Shown here: one piece after another, positions 33,593-43,096 of the stretch
How the letters are laid out: every line of letters starts with the position of its first letter
Position numbering within the stretch: position 1 is the first letter of the stretch
NCBI RefSeq assembly: GCF_022965805.1
Contig: NC_133101.1
Coordinates: forward strand, 45,898,342-45,962,341
Reading direction: 5' to 3'
Length of the DNA stretch: 64,000 bases
DNA from: Primulina eburnea
Taxonomy: Eukaryota; Streptophyta; Magnoliopsida; Lamiales; Gesneriaceae
Position numbers and translations under genes: made by a program
Notes under the pieces: model-generated
Seen by the model: the letters and a program-made list of their open reading frames with translations, nothing else
The model's database searches: none
What the model was told of the DNA's origin: nothing

Positions 33593-34429
33593 ATGGAAAC
33601 ACAGTTACAGAGGTTTCAGTCGTTTCAACCGCCAATTCTGAAAGGAACTGAGACGTCAGTAGATTGTGAGAAATGGCTAGAGGAGACAGAAACGTTATTT
33701 GAATTCCTGAATTTCACAGATGAGTGTAGAATTAGGCTTATTGAGAACCAGTTGCAAGAGACTGCTAGAAGATGGTGGTTACTCACCAAAGGAGCCTTAG
33801 AGCAGAGTCATTCAGTGATCACGTGGAAGACCTTTAGATTTGAATTTTATCAAAGATTCTTCCCTACCTCATATAGACAGGATAGAAGTGCAGAATTTGC
33901 AAACCTGAGACAGGGTCTTTTGAGTGTTGATGAATACTTGGCACAGTTCTTCACACTTCTACGTTTTGCTCCTCTTGTGGCTAGAAATGATGATGCTAAG
34001 TCTAGCCAGTTCATTCAAGGATTGAATCCAGAAATACGCACGTTGGTACATGTAAAGCAATCGAGTAATTTTGCGGATACCTTGAATAGAGCTAAAAGAG
34101 CGGAAACGGTTCTGATAGGACAACCGGGAGCATTATATGTTCTTCCAGAACAGACTGCACAGCAACTGCCTTCCAGAATAGAGATTGGCAGTCGTAGTGG
34201 TAAGGAAAAAGAACCATTGAGAATTCAAAAGAAACAGTTCAAGAAGTTAGGAAGTGATTCCTCTAGTTCTAGCAGTCCTGGTCCGAGCTATACCGGAGTG
34301 TATTGCAGGACTTGTGGAGGGAGACACTCCACAGAACAATGTCAGGGAGTGCTTGGGAAGTGCAATATCTGTAAGCAGACGGGACACTTTGCTAAAGTTT
34401 GCCCTCAGAAACATTTTCGAAGATCTTAA
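33593..34429 (+). CDS. gag: B Gag (capsid-nucleocapsid) with double zinc motif
   Basis: Structural Gag protein, expected to bind and encapsidate element RNA in cytoplasmic particles. The Gag domain spans roughly residues 15-160 (CEKWLEETETLFEFL, WWLLTKGALEQ, LRQGLLSVDEYLAQFFTLL). A Ser-rich linker then leads to CRTCGGRHSTEQC and CNICKQTGHFAKVC near the end. I use ATG 33593. The same frame is open back to 33506, where similarity to the Gag start of C (PRR-P-E-GSTS) begins, but the codon at the expected start (33503-33505) is ATA. The frame ends shortly after the zinc motif at TAA 34427. This is the only sizeable coding gene of B. Confidence 0.8.
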   Translation: METQLQRFQSFQPPILKGTETSVDCEKWLEETETLFEFLNFTDECRIRLIENQLQETARRWWLLTKGALEQSHSVITWKTFRFEFYQRFFPTSYRQDRSAEFANLRQGLLSVDEYLAQFFTLLRFAPLVARNDDAKSSQFIQGLNPEIRTLVHVKQSSNFADTLNRAKRAETVLIGQPGALYVLPEQTAQQLPSRIEIGSRSGKEKEPLRIQKKQFKKLGSDSSSSSSPGPSYTGVYCRTCGGRHSTEQCQGVLGKCNICKQTGHFAKVCPQKHFRRS

Positions 34430-36631
34430 AGAGCAAAGTCATTGGTGGTAATGACAGAAGAACAGACCCAGAATTTACAACAGGTACTACTCTTTTATGA
34501 TATATTGCATACGTATTGATGTGTACTAATGCATTCTTCATGAGTATCTGTGATTGAGTAGCATGGTGATATGCTATATTTGTGGGGTCTGTGTATACTG
34601 TAGTATTGATTCCTTGGTTGTTGAGGAATATGTTGATATCAGAGATCTCTGTGACATGTTATATACTACAGTGAGATGAACCCGAGATTGGGTTAGATTA
34701 TGATGTACTTGTGGTATATGATTTCGATTTCAAGAATCCAGTCAAGAATGACATTGAATGTATAGAATGATACTGAATGATTAGACAGAATTGAAAGAAT
34801 TGACAGATTAGAATACTGACTGAGAATTACAGTTGATTGAGTATTCTCTTGAAGATATTTCAGTTCAGTGTCTAAATTAATGGCGTTTATGTTCAGAGGT
34901 ATTCTGAAGATTATGCTTGGTATATCTATGATTTATTGATATCTTGCAGCACTTGATTGATTCTGTTGAATATTTAAAGACTGTGTTAAATATTCAGAGA
35001 ACTGCGATTATTGTATACAGAAATTACTCAGGTATGAATCATAATTGAAACAGATTGTATTCAGCATATGTGATATCTGCAGTATGTATACCGATTTATG
35101 TGCACAGTTGAGACAGAAATCAGCGACGGTAAACGACACAGGTAACAGATATATCAGAATTAGCGGAAATGTCAGAAATGTCAGAAATATATTTTGTCTG
35201 ATTTGGACAGATTATCTGATTCTGATTATCTTTTTCTTGTGTTGCTTACATCTGCTGAGTATTGTTATGATTCTAAATCAGTATTGGAGACATCTTATAT
35301 TGTTTGGGAGTATATTCTATTTGCAGATGAGATATAGCAGTGGATCTGGACAGTATGAAGATTGGTCAGCCAGCCCGAAATTATTATGTTATGAGTTTCT
35401 TAAACTCACTAGATCAGCATAGGACATTTCTATTCTGAGTTTGAGTTGATGTTATTGTAAGTATTATTCAGTGTGTGATACTATGCAGTTCCAATTGTAT
35501 CATAGTTGTTGTGGAAAATACTGTAGTTCCGAACGGTGATCAGAATTTTCAGACCTGTATTTTGTTGATCAGATCAATATAACATCTGTATGAGTTTGCG
35601 TTTTCTATGGGTTTGGTTATTGTGTGATATCAGAATGTTTCAGAATTGTTTTCAGCTTTGATATGGATAGTCAGAGCCGAATGCAAGGTAGGTATTTTTC
35701 ATTATTTTATATTAGTAACTATTTGTTTATACCGGATAGTTCGAATCTGAAGTCTCAAGTAGTGTCAGAAATGCACCATAGGGGATTCAGTTTTCATTCA
35801 GATGGTTCAGAATGTATGATATTCGAACAGATAATGTTGGTATAGACAGATGAGATCAGTTGGAACAGCAATTTATGTTATAAGGTTGGTAGAAATGGTA
35901 CTGATATGTCTGAATTGCTAACAAAAGAAGCCAGAAAGATATGAATCAGAAGATGATTACCGATTTAGTATATTTCTGAATACGAAAATGTGAGTATGGC
36001 TTTCGGGATAAAAGTACCGTCAATTCTACAGCTTATGATATGATATGATTATGATTGACAGAATATTCAATCTATATCTATCAGTTTGTACCAGATTACG
36101 TACAAACAGAACCAGATGACATAGATCAATGTCAAAGGAATTGTCAGATTTACTAGAATGCTGCATTAGATGATATCAGATTGTGATTTGGATGGAGCGG
36201 TACTTGTGACGGAAATATCATGAGTTCTCCCTCGCAGAGTTGTTACAGATTGACAGGTAGTCAGCGTGTAATAACCAGATATTGGCGGATATGGGTAGAA
36301 CTTTAGTACTAGATGTTAGTACTAGCTGTTATGAATGGTTGTCAGGGTATGACTTACGGTATGACCATAACTATCCAGCTAGATGAGAATGAATAGATGT
36401 AAGAAACCAATGTCGGATGATGACGATTGGTATTGGGAGCCGAAGATGGAATAGCAACTACAGGTGGTATTGCTTTGTTATAAATTGCAATTGGCGTATA
36501 CAGGTGTTATATAGCCAGTAATATGGGATTGATTCGGCTAGTGAAATGAGTTTGGATGTTAAACTCTGTCATATATTTCTTCTGACAGATTTGGTTTGAT
36601 GATTGGTGAGTTCGAGGACGAACTCAGTTCT
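34430..36631 (+). pseudogene. pol: Decayed pol relic of B
   Basis: No open frame above 125 codons. Base-level resemblance to the pol of C remains in order: protease entry (MTEEQ, 34451, then a mutated TTATG...GTATTGATG stretch), the RT entry near 34775 (GAATTGAAAGAATTGAC), an RT catalytic region perhaps near 35190-35240, the integrase zinc region at about 35725-35830 (TTCAGTTTTCATTCAGATGG) and the integrase core near 36085-36150. Several domains are shortened. The frames at 35045-35422 and 35624-35845 fall in this relic and do not look like proteins. Confidence 0.65.
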
Positions 36632-36645
36632 AAGAGGGGGAGAAA
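36632..36645 (+). other. Polypurine tract of B
   Basis: AAGAGGGGGAGAAA directly before the 3' LTR; preserved exactly although pol is not. Confidence 0.92.
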
Positions 36646-38871
36646 TGTAATGCCCGAAAATTTAATTATTGTAATCTGATATGATTTACTGATTATGAAT
36701 TGATGTAATTATAGCCGGGCCAGTTCGAGATAAGATTTGAGCAAGTATATGAAATTAGACAATTTGGGCGAAAGTGACTCGCCCGGGCGGACGTTTTTGA
36801 TCGCCCGAGCGAGAGTGCCTAGGAGAAGAGGGCCGAGAATTACTCGCCCGGGGGGATGTTTTTGACCGCCCGAGCGAGGCTGCTGGAATGGGCGAGGCCG
36901 AGAATGACTCGCCCGGGCGGCAACTTTTTTCCGCCCGAGCGAGCGACGTGCAACACAAAGGAATGTGCCACGTTTTGTTCATGCATGGAGTATATATATA
37001 TATATATACATATAACAAGCGTCTCTTATTCAGAATAAGCAAAGGAAATCGATGGTTTAGGAGGAAAGCTTTGTTCTTTTTCTTCGAAATTGATTTGCGA
37101 GTAAACCGTCTATCCGAATTGAAATCTGACTTCGGTATCGTATTTCTAGCAACGCAGGCTACAACTGGACGTAAGTTTTGTTACGTTTAGACAATATTTG
37201 AATTTATGATATTGTCAGAATTGAATATGATTCAGATATGGTGTTTATACTACCGTAGATATTGTATAATCGAAGACAGATTTAAGAATAAGTTGGTTAT
37301 ACAATTGTTATGAATTTTAGAAGATATTGACTGAGACTTCAAACTAAATGGTAGTATTCTTGATTTAAGAATGAATAGAGGATTATTCTTATGGGTCTGG
37401 ATAGGTTATTCAGTAGTTATGTGAAGTCAGATAGAGGAAATAATACCGTATGTCTGTATTATATATTTCAGCATTTCTGAAGATGCAGTTGTTAGACATT
37501 CATATGCTGGAATTAGAAGAATGATATTATGGTATTGACTCCAAGTTCTGATAGGTTATTTTTGATGTTGAGATTGTCGGGTTATCGACATGATATGATA
37601 TGCCGTCTAAACATCAGTTGGCGCAGATTGGTCAGATTCAGTATTGATTTATATTATATTATGATCTTGTTGATATGAATCAGATTGTGGTTTGTTCAGA
37701 TATGGATCAGATTATATACTGAATTGGGTATTGTTCAGAACAGATTGTGATTTGAACTACATATTGATACAGTGTATTTGTTATTGTCGTTTCAGATCAG
37801 GGATGAACAGATTCGACTTCGAGACGTCGTCTTCATCAGATCAGGAAGACAAAGGTATAATTCATGTGATATTCGGGACGCATAACTCAAATTAGATTAA
37901 TTTGAGTTTCCCAATAAAATCACATACTAGATTATTGTTTATATTGTTATCTGATTATGCTTTGATTATAGAATCTGTATTCAAGCAGGTAAGATAATTG
38001 TGATATTCAGTTATGAATATGATTATGCTTTGTTTACAGATTGTTATTCATTGCAGTTAAGATAGGAAAGTCTTTGACAGGCATTGTCAAATATCTAGAC
38101 GTTTCGGTGTATCTCAGCATAGGAGTAGGTATTACTCTTATTGCCGCCGTTGATACAGCTCAGACCGAAGTCTACGAATGAGACGTTCATTACCCCGATT
38201 GGAGGGTAGGTAGTGACGTCTTATTCACACCGAGATCCCTAGAGTTTCAGATCGAGTCAAGTCTAGACATGATTTATTTAGGACTGCATGCTTATATAGA
38301 TGTGGCTCCTAGATCATGGGACCCATCGTTATTGCTTCCAGTTGTGCTAGCATGTTTTTATGATTTAGATGGGTTATATGTATGTTTAGCTGATTTGAAG
38401 TGCATGCTTGTTGTGATTAGATTTCATAGCTTATGAAATCTAATGTTTTGATTTTAGTCGTGACAGCATGTTTCATGAATTATTTTATGTATATACATGT
38501 TTACCATGTTTTATACTGGGATTTATTTCTCACCGGAGTTATCCGGCTGTCATCTTGTTTTGTATGTGTGCATGACGACAGGTGGGGCAGGATCAGGGTC
38601 GAGATGACGATGAGAGAAGACGAGTTAGCGTGGTGATTCCGGACTTACAGTAGACTTGGTTTTATTACTTGACGTTAGTAGTGGAACTTTAGATTAGATT
38701 ATTGTACTTTTAATACTGAAATGTATTTTATACAGATATATGTAGTATTTAGATTCCATTACCTTCCGCTATTGTATATTAAAAAGAAAAATTTTTAGAC
38801 CCTGGTTTATCTTAATTGATAATGAAATCCCAACGATGATTAAGAAAATGATTAGCGTCCGGGTCCCCACA
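36646..38871 (+). repeat. 3' LTR of B
   Basis: 2226 bp, about 99.4 percent identical to the 5' LTR by eye; the length difference comes mainly from the TA run near 36993. Ends CCCCACA before TSD TCCAC. Confidence 0.94.
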
Positions 38872-38986
38872 TCCACCCTACTTCCTCCGGGTCAATTTTC
38901 CATCATTCTATACCGTTGGGCATCTTCCAAGTTTACATATTTTTCCGCCCGAGCTAACAAGTCATCATAGCTCGACGGAGGTTTCT
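38872..38986 (-). pseudogene. gag: T Gag fragment between insertions B and C
   Basis: The minus strand reads PPSSYDDLLARAEKYVNLEDA and a few more residues, a typical Tat Gag stretch, then one TGA. TSDs of B (TCCAC) and C (TTTCT, 38982-38986) form its edges. It is in register with 57663 onward and 30883 downward. Confidence 0.85.
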
Positions 38987-39267
38987 TGTGGGGACCCGGA
39001 TGCTAATCATGTTCTTAATCATCATTGGGACTAATTAATCAATTATAATAAACAGGGTCTAAATTTTTTTTTTTTTAAATGCGGAAGATAATGGAATCAA
39101 ACTCCTATACATATCAGTATAAAAGTATAAATCTGATAAAATATACAATCATACACATCTCAGGTTCAACAACTAACTATCAAGTGTTTAAACCCTATCT
39201 CTAGTCCAAGTCCGTAGTCTCCACTCTACTCGATCTTTCTTCACCTCTGTGACCCTGAACCTGTCCC

Positions 39268-39321
39268 ACCTGTTGTCATGCACACATACAGACAAGACAA
39301 CAGCCGGATAACTCGGGTGAG
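39268..39321 (-). promoter_or_regulatory. Conserved LTR module in C (3' LTR)
   Basis: On the minus strand CTCAC (39321-39317), then CCGAGTTATCCGG, a hairpin with one mismatch relative to B, then CAGGT (39272-39268). The 5' LTR copy is at 56200-56253. Confidence 0.55.
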
Positions 39322-40320
39322 ATATAAATATCCCAGTATAAACAATGTATACATGCAATCATATAAAACATATATAAAAGCATAAACAAACATCAAAACA
39401 TGTATCTAATCTGACTACATGAATCAATGACTCGTGATCTGATCTTATCTTATCTCTAATCTAGGGATCCCGATCTAATTTAGACTTTGGTATGCTGTAT
39501 CGAATGTCTACAACAGACGTCGATCTACATCTAAGCTCATCGATACACCGTAAGTCTAGAGTCTTCGCGGTTCTGACAAAAACTCGGCGGTTCTTCCCTC
39601 GCTAGGCTGATCTGCCCTAGACTAGAATTCTTGCTCTGCTATAATTCAATAGACTAAACATATCAATCTGATAATCTGCAAATATCAATGCAATAAAATA
39701 AAGTATGTGATTTTGGGAAACTCAAGTCAAACTTAACTCGAGTTGTGCAATCTCGAATCAACATTTATTTATACCTTTCTTGCTGTCGTTCTGATACAAT
39801 CGAAGTCTTGATTCAAAGTCTGTCACTGTTGAATCTGGCAATGACTATATCAATATACCATATCAATATTCTAATCAAATCACGACATCTCTGTTTTATC
39901 AAATTCTGACAGTACAATAGTACAATCCTGCGATACTGGTGATACCAAACCAGTATCTACTAATTCCAATAATTTACAATCAACCACCGTACAAATCTGA
40001 CATCACATCTCAGTCAATTTAACTCTGAAATTCATAACAATTCCATAATAAATCTGTTTCTTAATCTGACTTCGATTCTATGATGTCTACTATGTCAAGA
40101 ACGCCATATATGAATCGTATCTGATTCTGGACATAGCATAATTTCAAATCTTAACAAAACGTAACAAAATTTACGTCCTGTAGTAGCTGTCGTTGCTAGG
40201 AACACGGTATCGTACTCGGATTCACAATCGGACTGACGGATTGAAATATAAAGGCGTAAGAATTTCTGGAGGATTTTCTCGATTTCCTTCCTTCTTATCC
40301 CCATATTCTGAAGGATATAC

Positions 40321-40355
<35 letters not shown>

Positions 40356-40400
40356 ATTGCATGTTAATGAAATGTGTCACTTTTTCATGAATTTCGGTCA

Positions 40401-40577
40401 GCGCTCGAGCGGTGCTAAACTACCGCTCGGGCGCGGCAGTCTCCGTCCAAGCATTTCCGAATTGCAACTTGGCGCTCGGGCGGTCAAAAACTACCGCCCG
40501 GGCGCCACATCCTCTGCCCGAACATGTTCTTGTTGAACATTGGCGCTCGGGCGGTCACTTTATACCGCTCGGGCGCC
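40401..40577 (-). promoter_or_regulatory. Three GC-rich hairpins upstream of TATA in the C LTR
   Basis: GGCGCTCGGGCGGT ... ACCGCCCGGGCGCC type units at 40401-40434, 40471-40506 and 40542-40577. On the minus strand they lie just upstream of the TA run. Number, spacing (about 70 bp) and place equal those in B, but arm sequences differ. The 5' LTR copy lies at about 57354-57532. Confidence 0.6.
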
Positions 40578-40708
40578 AATCGTTCTGCCTAAAATTTGCA
40601 CAATTCATAAGCTTTGTTCAATCTGGTCTCGGAATGGCCCGACTATTATCACATCAGTTTAAATTCAATAATCTCCGCTTAACATGATATAAAATCTAGG
40701 GCATTACA

Positions 40709-40724
40709 TTTCTCCCCCCATAAG
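40709..40724 (-). other. Polypurine tract of C
   Basis: The minus strand reads CTTATGGGGGGAGAAA directly before the LTR start. Confidence 0.85.
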
Positions 40725-41152
40725 ATACGATTTCATCCCCGAAATCACATGCAATCAATCGTATCAATAAGGAGTATATATACAAAACTGTATAAGAAAT
40801 TTATATTATCGAAATAACTATGGGAATTCTTGTCTCATATCTGATTCAGTTTCCCAGGTTGCTTCTTCAATGCCATGACGAGTCCATTGAACTTTCACAA
40901 GTGGGATAGTCTTCGTTCTGAGTTGTTTTTTCTTTACGATCAATAATTTGAATCGGTTTTTCAACATAGCTCAACGTCTAGTTCGGCCTCGTCTAGCTGA
41001 ATAGCATGTGAAGCATCAGGAAGGTATTTCCTTAATAACGATACATGAAAGACATCATGTATCCCGGATAATGAAGGCGGTAAAGTGAGTCGATAGGCAC
41101 GATCTCCTATCTTCTCGAGAATCTCATAAGGTCCAATATATCGTGGAGACAG
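40725..41152 (-). pseudogene. pol: C integrase carboxy-terminus and chromodomain-like end
   Basis: The minus strand has [20 protein letters not shown], then [19 protein letters not shown], and after a frame change VKVQWTRHGIEEATWE, the chromodomain-like end of Tekay elements. It continues the integrase found at 51536 onward; solo LTR G separates the two, with TSD GACAG at 41148-41152. At least one frameshift and stop lie near 40945. Confidence 0.82.
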
Positions 41153-41519
41153 TGAAACGTCCCATGTTCTTTTGAATTAAAATATACTAGATTTTTTTTT
41201 TTTTCGGTCCTTGAAAAATATTTTAATAAAATATTTTTGTCCATGACCTAGAACATTCGCTAGCTAGCATTTGAAAATCAATTGCAATCGTCATAAAATA
41301 AAATAATCGCATGAGTTACCAAACCTAAAACGCAATAATCGTGAAATGTATTTTCCTTTCCAAAACCACTCTAAAGCATAAATAAATGGTTTTAAAAATC
41401 TTTTAACGTGAAATCATAATCCATAATCATGAGTGCGGAAAAACAGTAGAAGCGCTGGTCCTCGGGTTGTGTGCACCTTCAGTCTAGTCATCTCATGCGT
41501 CAAGCCCTCCCTCAACCTC

Positions 41520-41555
41520 ACCTGCATCCATCACACCTAGTGAGTCTAAAGACTC
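41520..41555 (-). promoter_or_regulatory. Conserved LTR module in G
   Basis: GAGTCTTTAGACTC hairpin (41555-41542), CTCAC overlapping it, and CAGGT at 41524-41520, as in L1 and L2. Confidence 0.6.
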
Positions 41556-41946
41556 AACACACCAAATCTCTGTAACGAGTAATAGATATAAAATCACATG
41601 CAACAGTGAAAATACTTGTACTTAAAATATCATTTCATGAAAATGCATAAACTTGAGCATGAACATTTTCGTAAATATTTTCATGAAATGCATAACATGA
41701 ACCTGAACCTTTACTGTAGTGACCCGTTCCAGAATCACCTACTAATCAGAACTTAAGCATGCAAAATTAACATTAAAACTGAATCAGGTAAAACAGCGGA
41801 AAAACAGTAATACAACCCAATCGAATCTTTAAGTACAAAATACTTAAACAACCAGATCGAACTAAATTCCAAGAACAAATACCAATAACTACAAGTCAAC
41901 CTCTGCCAGCTCCCTGTCCACTCCCTCCTGGACCGTCCAACCTGAG

Positions 41947-41998
41947 ACCTGCCCCATCGAATAGGGTGTCCAAAACAGAGATAAACCGAGGACGTGAG
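41947..41998 (-). promoter_or_regulatory. Conserved LTR module in E (3' LTR), weak hairpin
   Basis: On the minus strand CTCAC (41998-41994) and CAGGT (41951-41947) are 42 bp apart. Unlike the other families I see no strong hairpin between them. Copy in the 5' LTR at the equivalent place. Confidence 0.45.
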
Positions 41999-42642
41999 CA
42001 TAAAACGCTCAGCACCGAAAGCATGAGTATACAAGACTATGACATGCATGTATGCAAAATGTACTGGATACCAGGATCTGGGTATATCGAAATACTGCTC
42101 AGGTAAATGACGTCAAGGTATGTAGCACTCTGCGCCGTCGCACCAGGAGGTGGCTCCCATACCAAAATAAACCTGTGGATATACCGGTGACCTGACCACC
42201 GTCGGCCAACGGGGTCCAACCATCCACAACAAACGAGGGCTGAGCACCCTCTCAACAGGCTATCTCAAAAATAGTCAGGCTCAACATGATTATGCAAATG
42301 CCGCATAATAAACCATGCATCATATGACAGATAATAATGCAACATATAAACATGCAACACATAGTAAAGCATACTCAATCCTGCTATCTCGGATAGTACT
42401 TTCGTACCTCAAATCAGTAGATCCTAGCAATCAGCCCTAGAATCAAGCCTGCGTCCGTAGTCAGCCCACTGATGCCGCTAGCTCCCAACTAGAGCACAGC
42501 TCCGCTACAAAACCAGTAGCTCCCCGTTAGTGCCTAAACCTCGGGAAAAGACTAGAAACCCATCAGAAACGACTAAAACGCTCTGGAACACTCGGAATTG
42601 GCGAGTAAAAAGTGAAGCCTCGCGCCTCTATTTATAGACAAC

Positions 42643-42902
42643 GATCGGACGATCCGATCCACTTCGGACGATCCGAACCCTGTACCCTTCGGACCTTCCG
42701 AACCCTTATCGGACGATCCGAACCCTGCATGTCTTACACGTGTCCAGACACCTGTCTTCGGACGATCCGAACCCTGATCGGACGATCCGAACTCTGCATG
42801 TCTTCCACATGTCCAGCCACCTGTCTTCGGACGATCCGAACCCTCTTCGGACGATCCGAACCCTCTTCAGATGATCCGAACCCGGTTCGGTCCTTCCGAT
42901 CC
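42643..42902 (-). promoter_or_regulatory. Palindrome array upstream of TATA in the E LTR
   Basis: Ten copies of TTCGGACGATCCGAA or close variants (TTCGGACCTTCCGAA), each a 6-bp inverted repeat around a 3-nt centre. On the minus strand the array ends 4 bp before the TATA box. The 5' LTR has nine copies (48541-48778). Looks like a tandem binding-site array; no factor is assigned. Confidence 0.65.
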
Positions 42903-42957
42903 CACCGAAATATAATTAATCCAATAATTAACTCAAATTAGGCATCGGGATACTACA

Positions 42958-42974
42958 TTCTCCCCCTCTAAAAA
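42958..42974 (-). other. Polypurine tract of E
   Basis: The minus strand reads TTTTTAGAGGGGGAGAA directly before the LTR start. Confidence 0.88.
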
Positions 42975-43096
42975 GGATTTCGTCCGCGAAATCGAGTCTG
43001 AAGAATGACAATTCTGAACAACAATACATTCAACTTAAGAATGAATTACAACTGAAAGCACAACTGAAATTACAATCATAACTGAAAATACTACAA

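Larger units (their letters stand above)
30884..38871 (+). mobile_element. Element B: gag-only, non-autonomous Ty3/gypsy element
   Basis: 7.99 kb, TSD TCCAC (30879-30883 and 38872-38876). LTRs 30884-33103 and 36646-38871 differ at about a dozen sites, so insertion is recent. Gag with a double cysteine motif is open, but the following 2.2 kb have no open pol. Parts of it still align, badly eroded, with the pol of C (protease, RT and integrase blocks in the right order). LTR ends (TGTAATGCCC ... CGGGTCCCCACA), primer-binding site and polypurine tract match C. This looks like a lineage propagated in trans. Confidence 0.9.
38987..40708 (-). repeat. 3' LTR of C
   Basis: 1722 bp. Plus strand TGTGGGGACCCGG...GGGCATTACA, the reverse complement of a B-type start and end. 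Contains the conserved module (39268-39321), (TA)n at about 40321-40352 and three GC-rich hairpins at 40401-40577. Confidence 0.93.
41715..42957 (-). repeat. 3' LTR of E
   Basis: 1243 bp. It has a TATA box (minus GTCTATAAATAGA, 42639-42627), ten TTCGGACGATCCGAA-type palindromes at 42643-42902 and the CTCAC...CAGGT module at 41998-41947. Confidence 0.94.

Noticed and set aside
35045..35422. A hydrophobic 125-codon frame inside B that might be a captured host gene
   Set aside because: It lies within the eroded pol relic, in order with the RT and integrase remnants. The hydrophobic run is explained by T-rich sequence.
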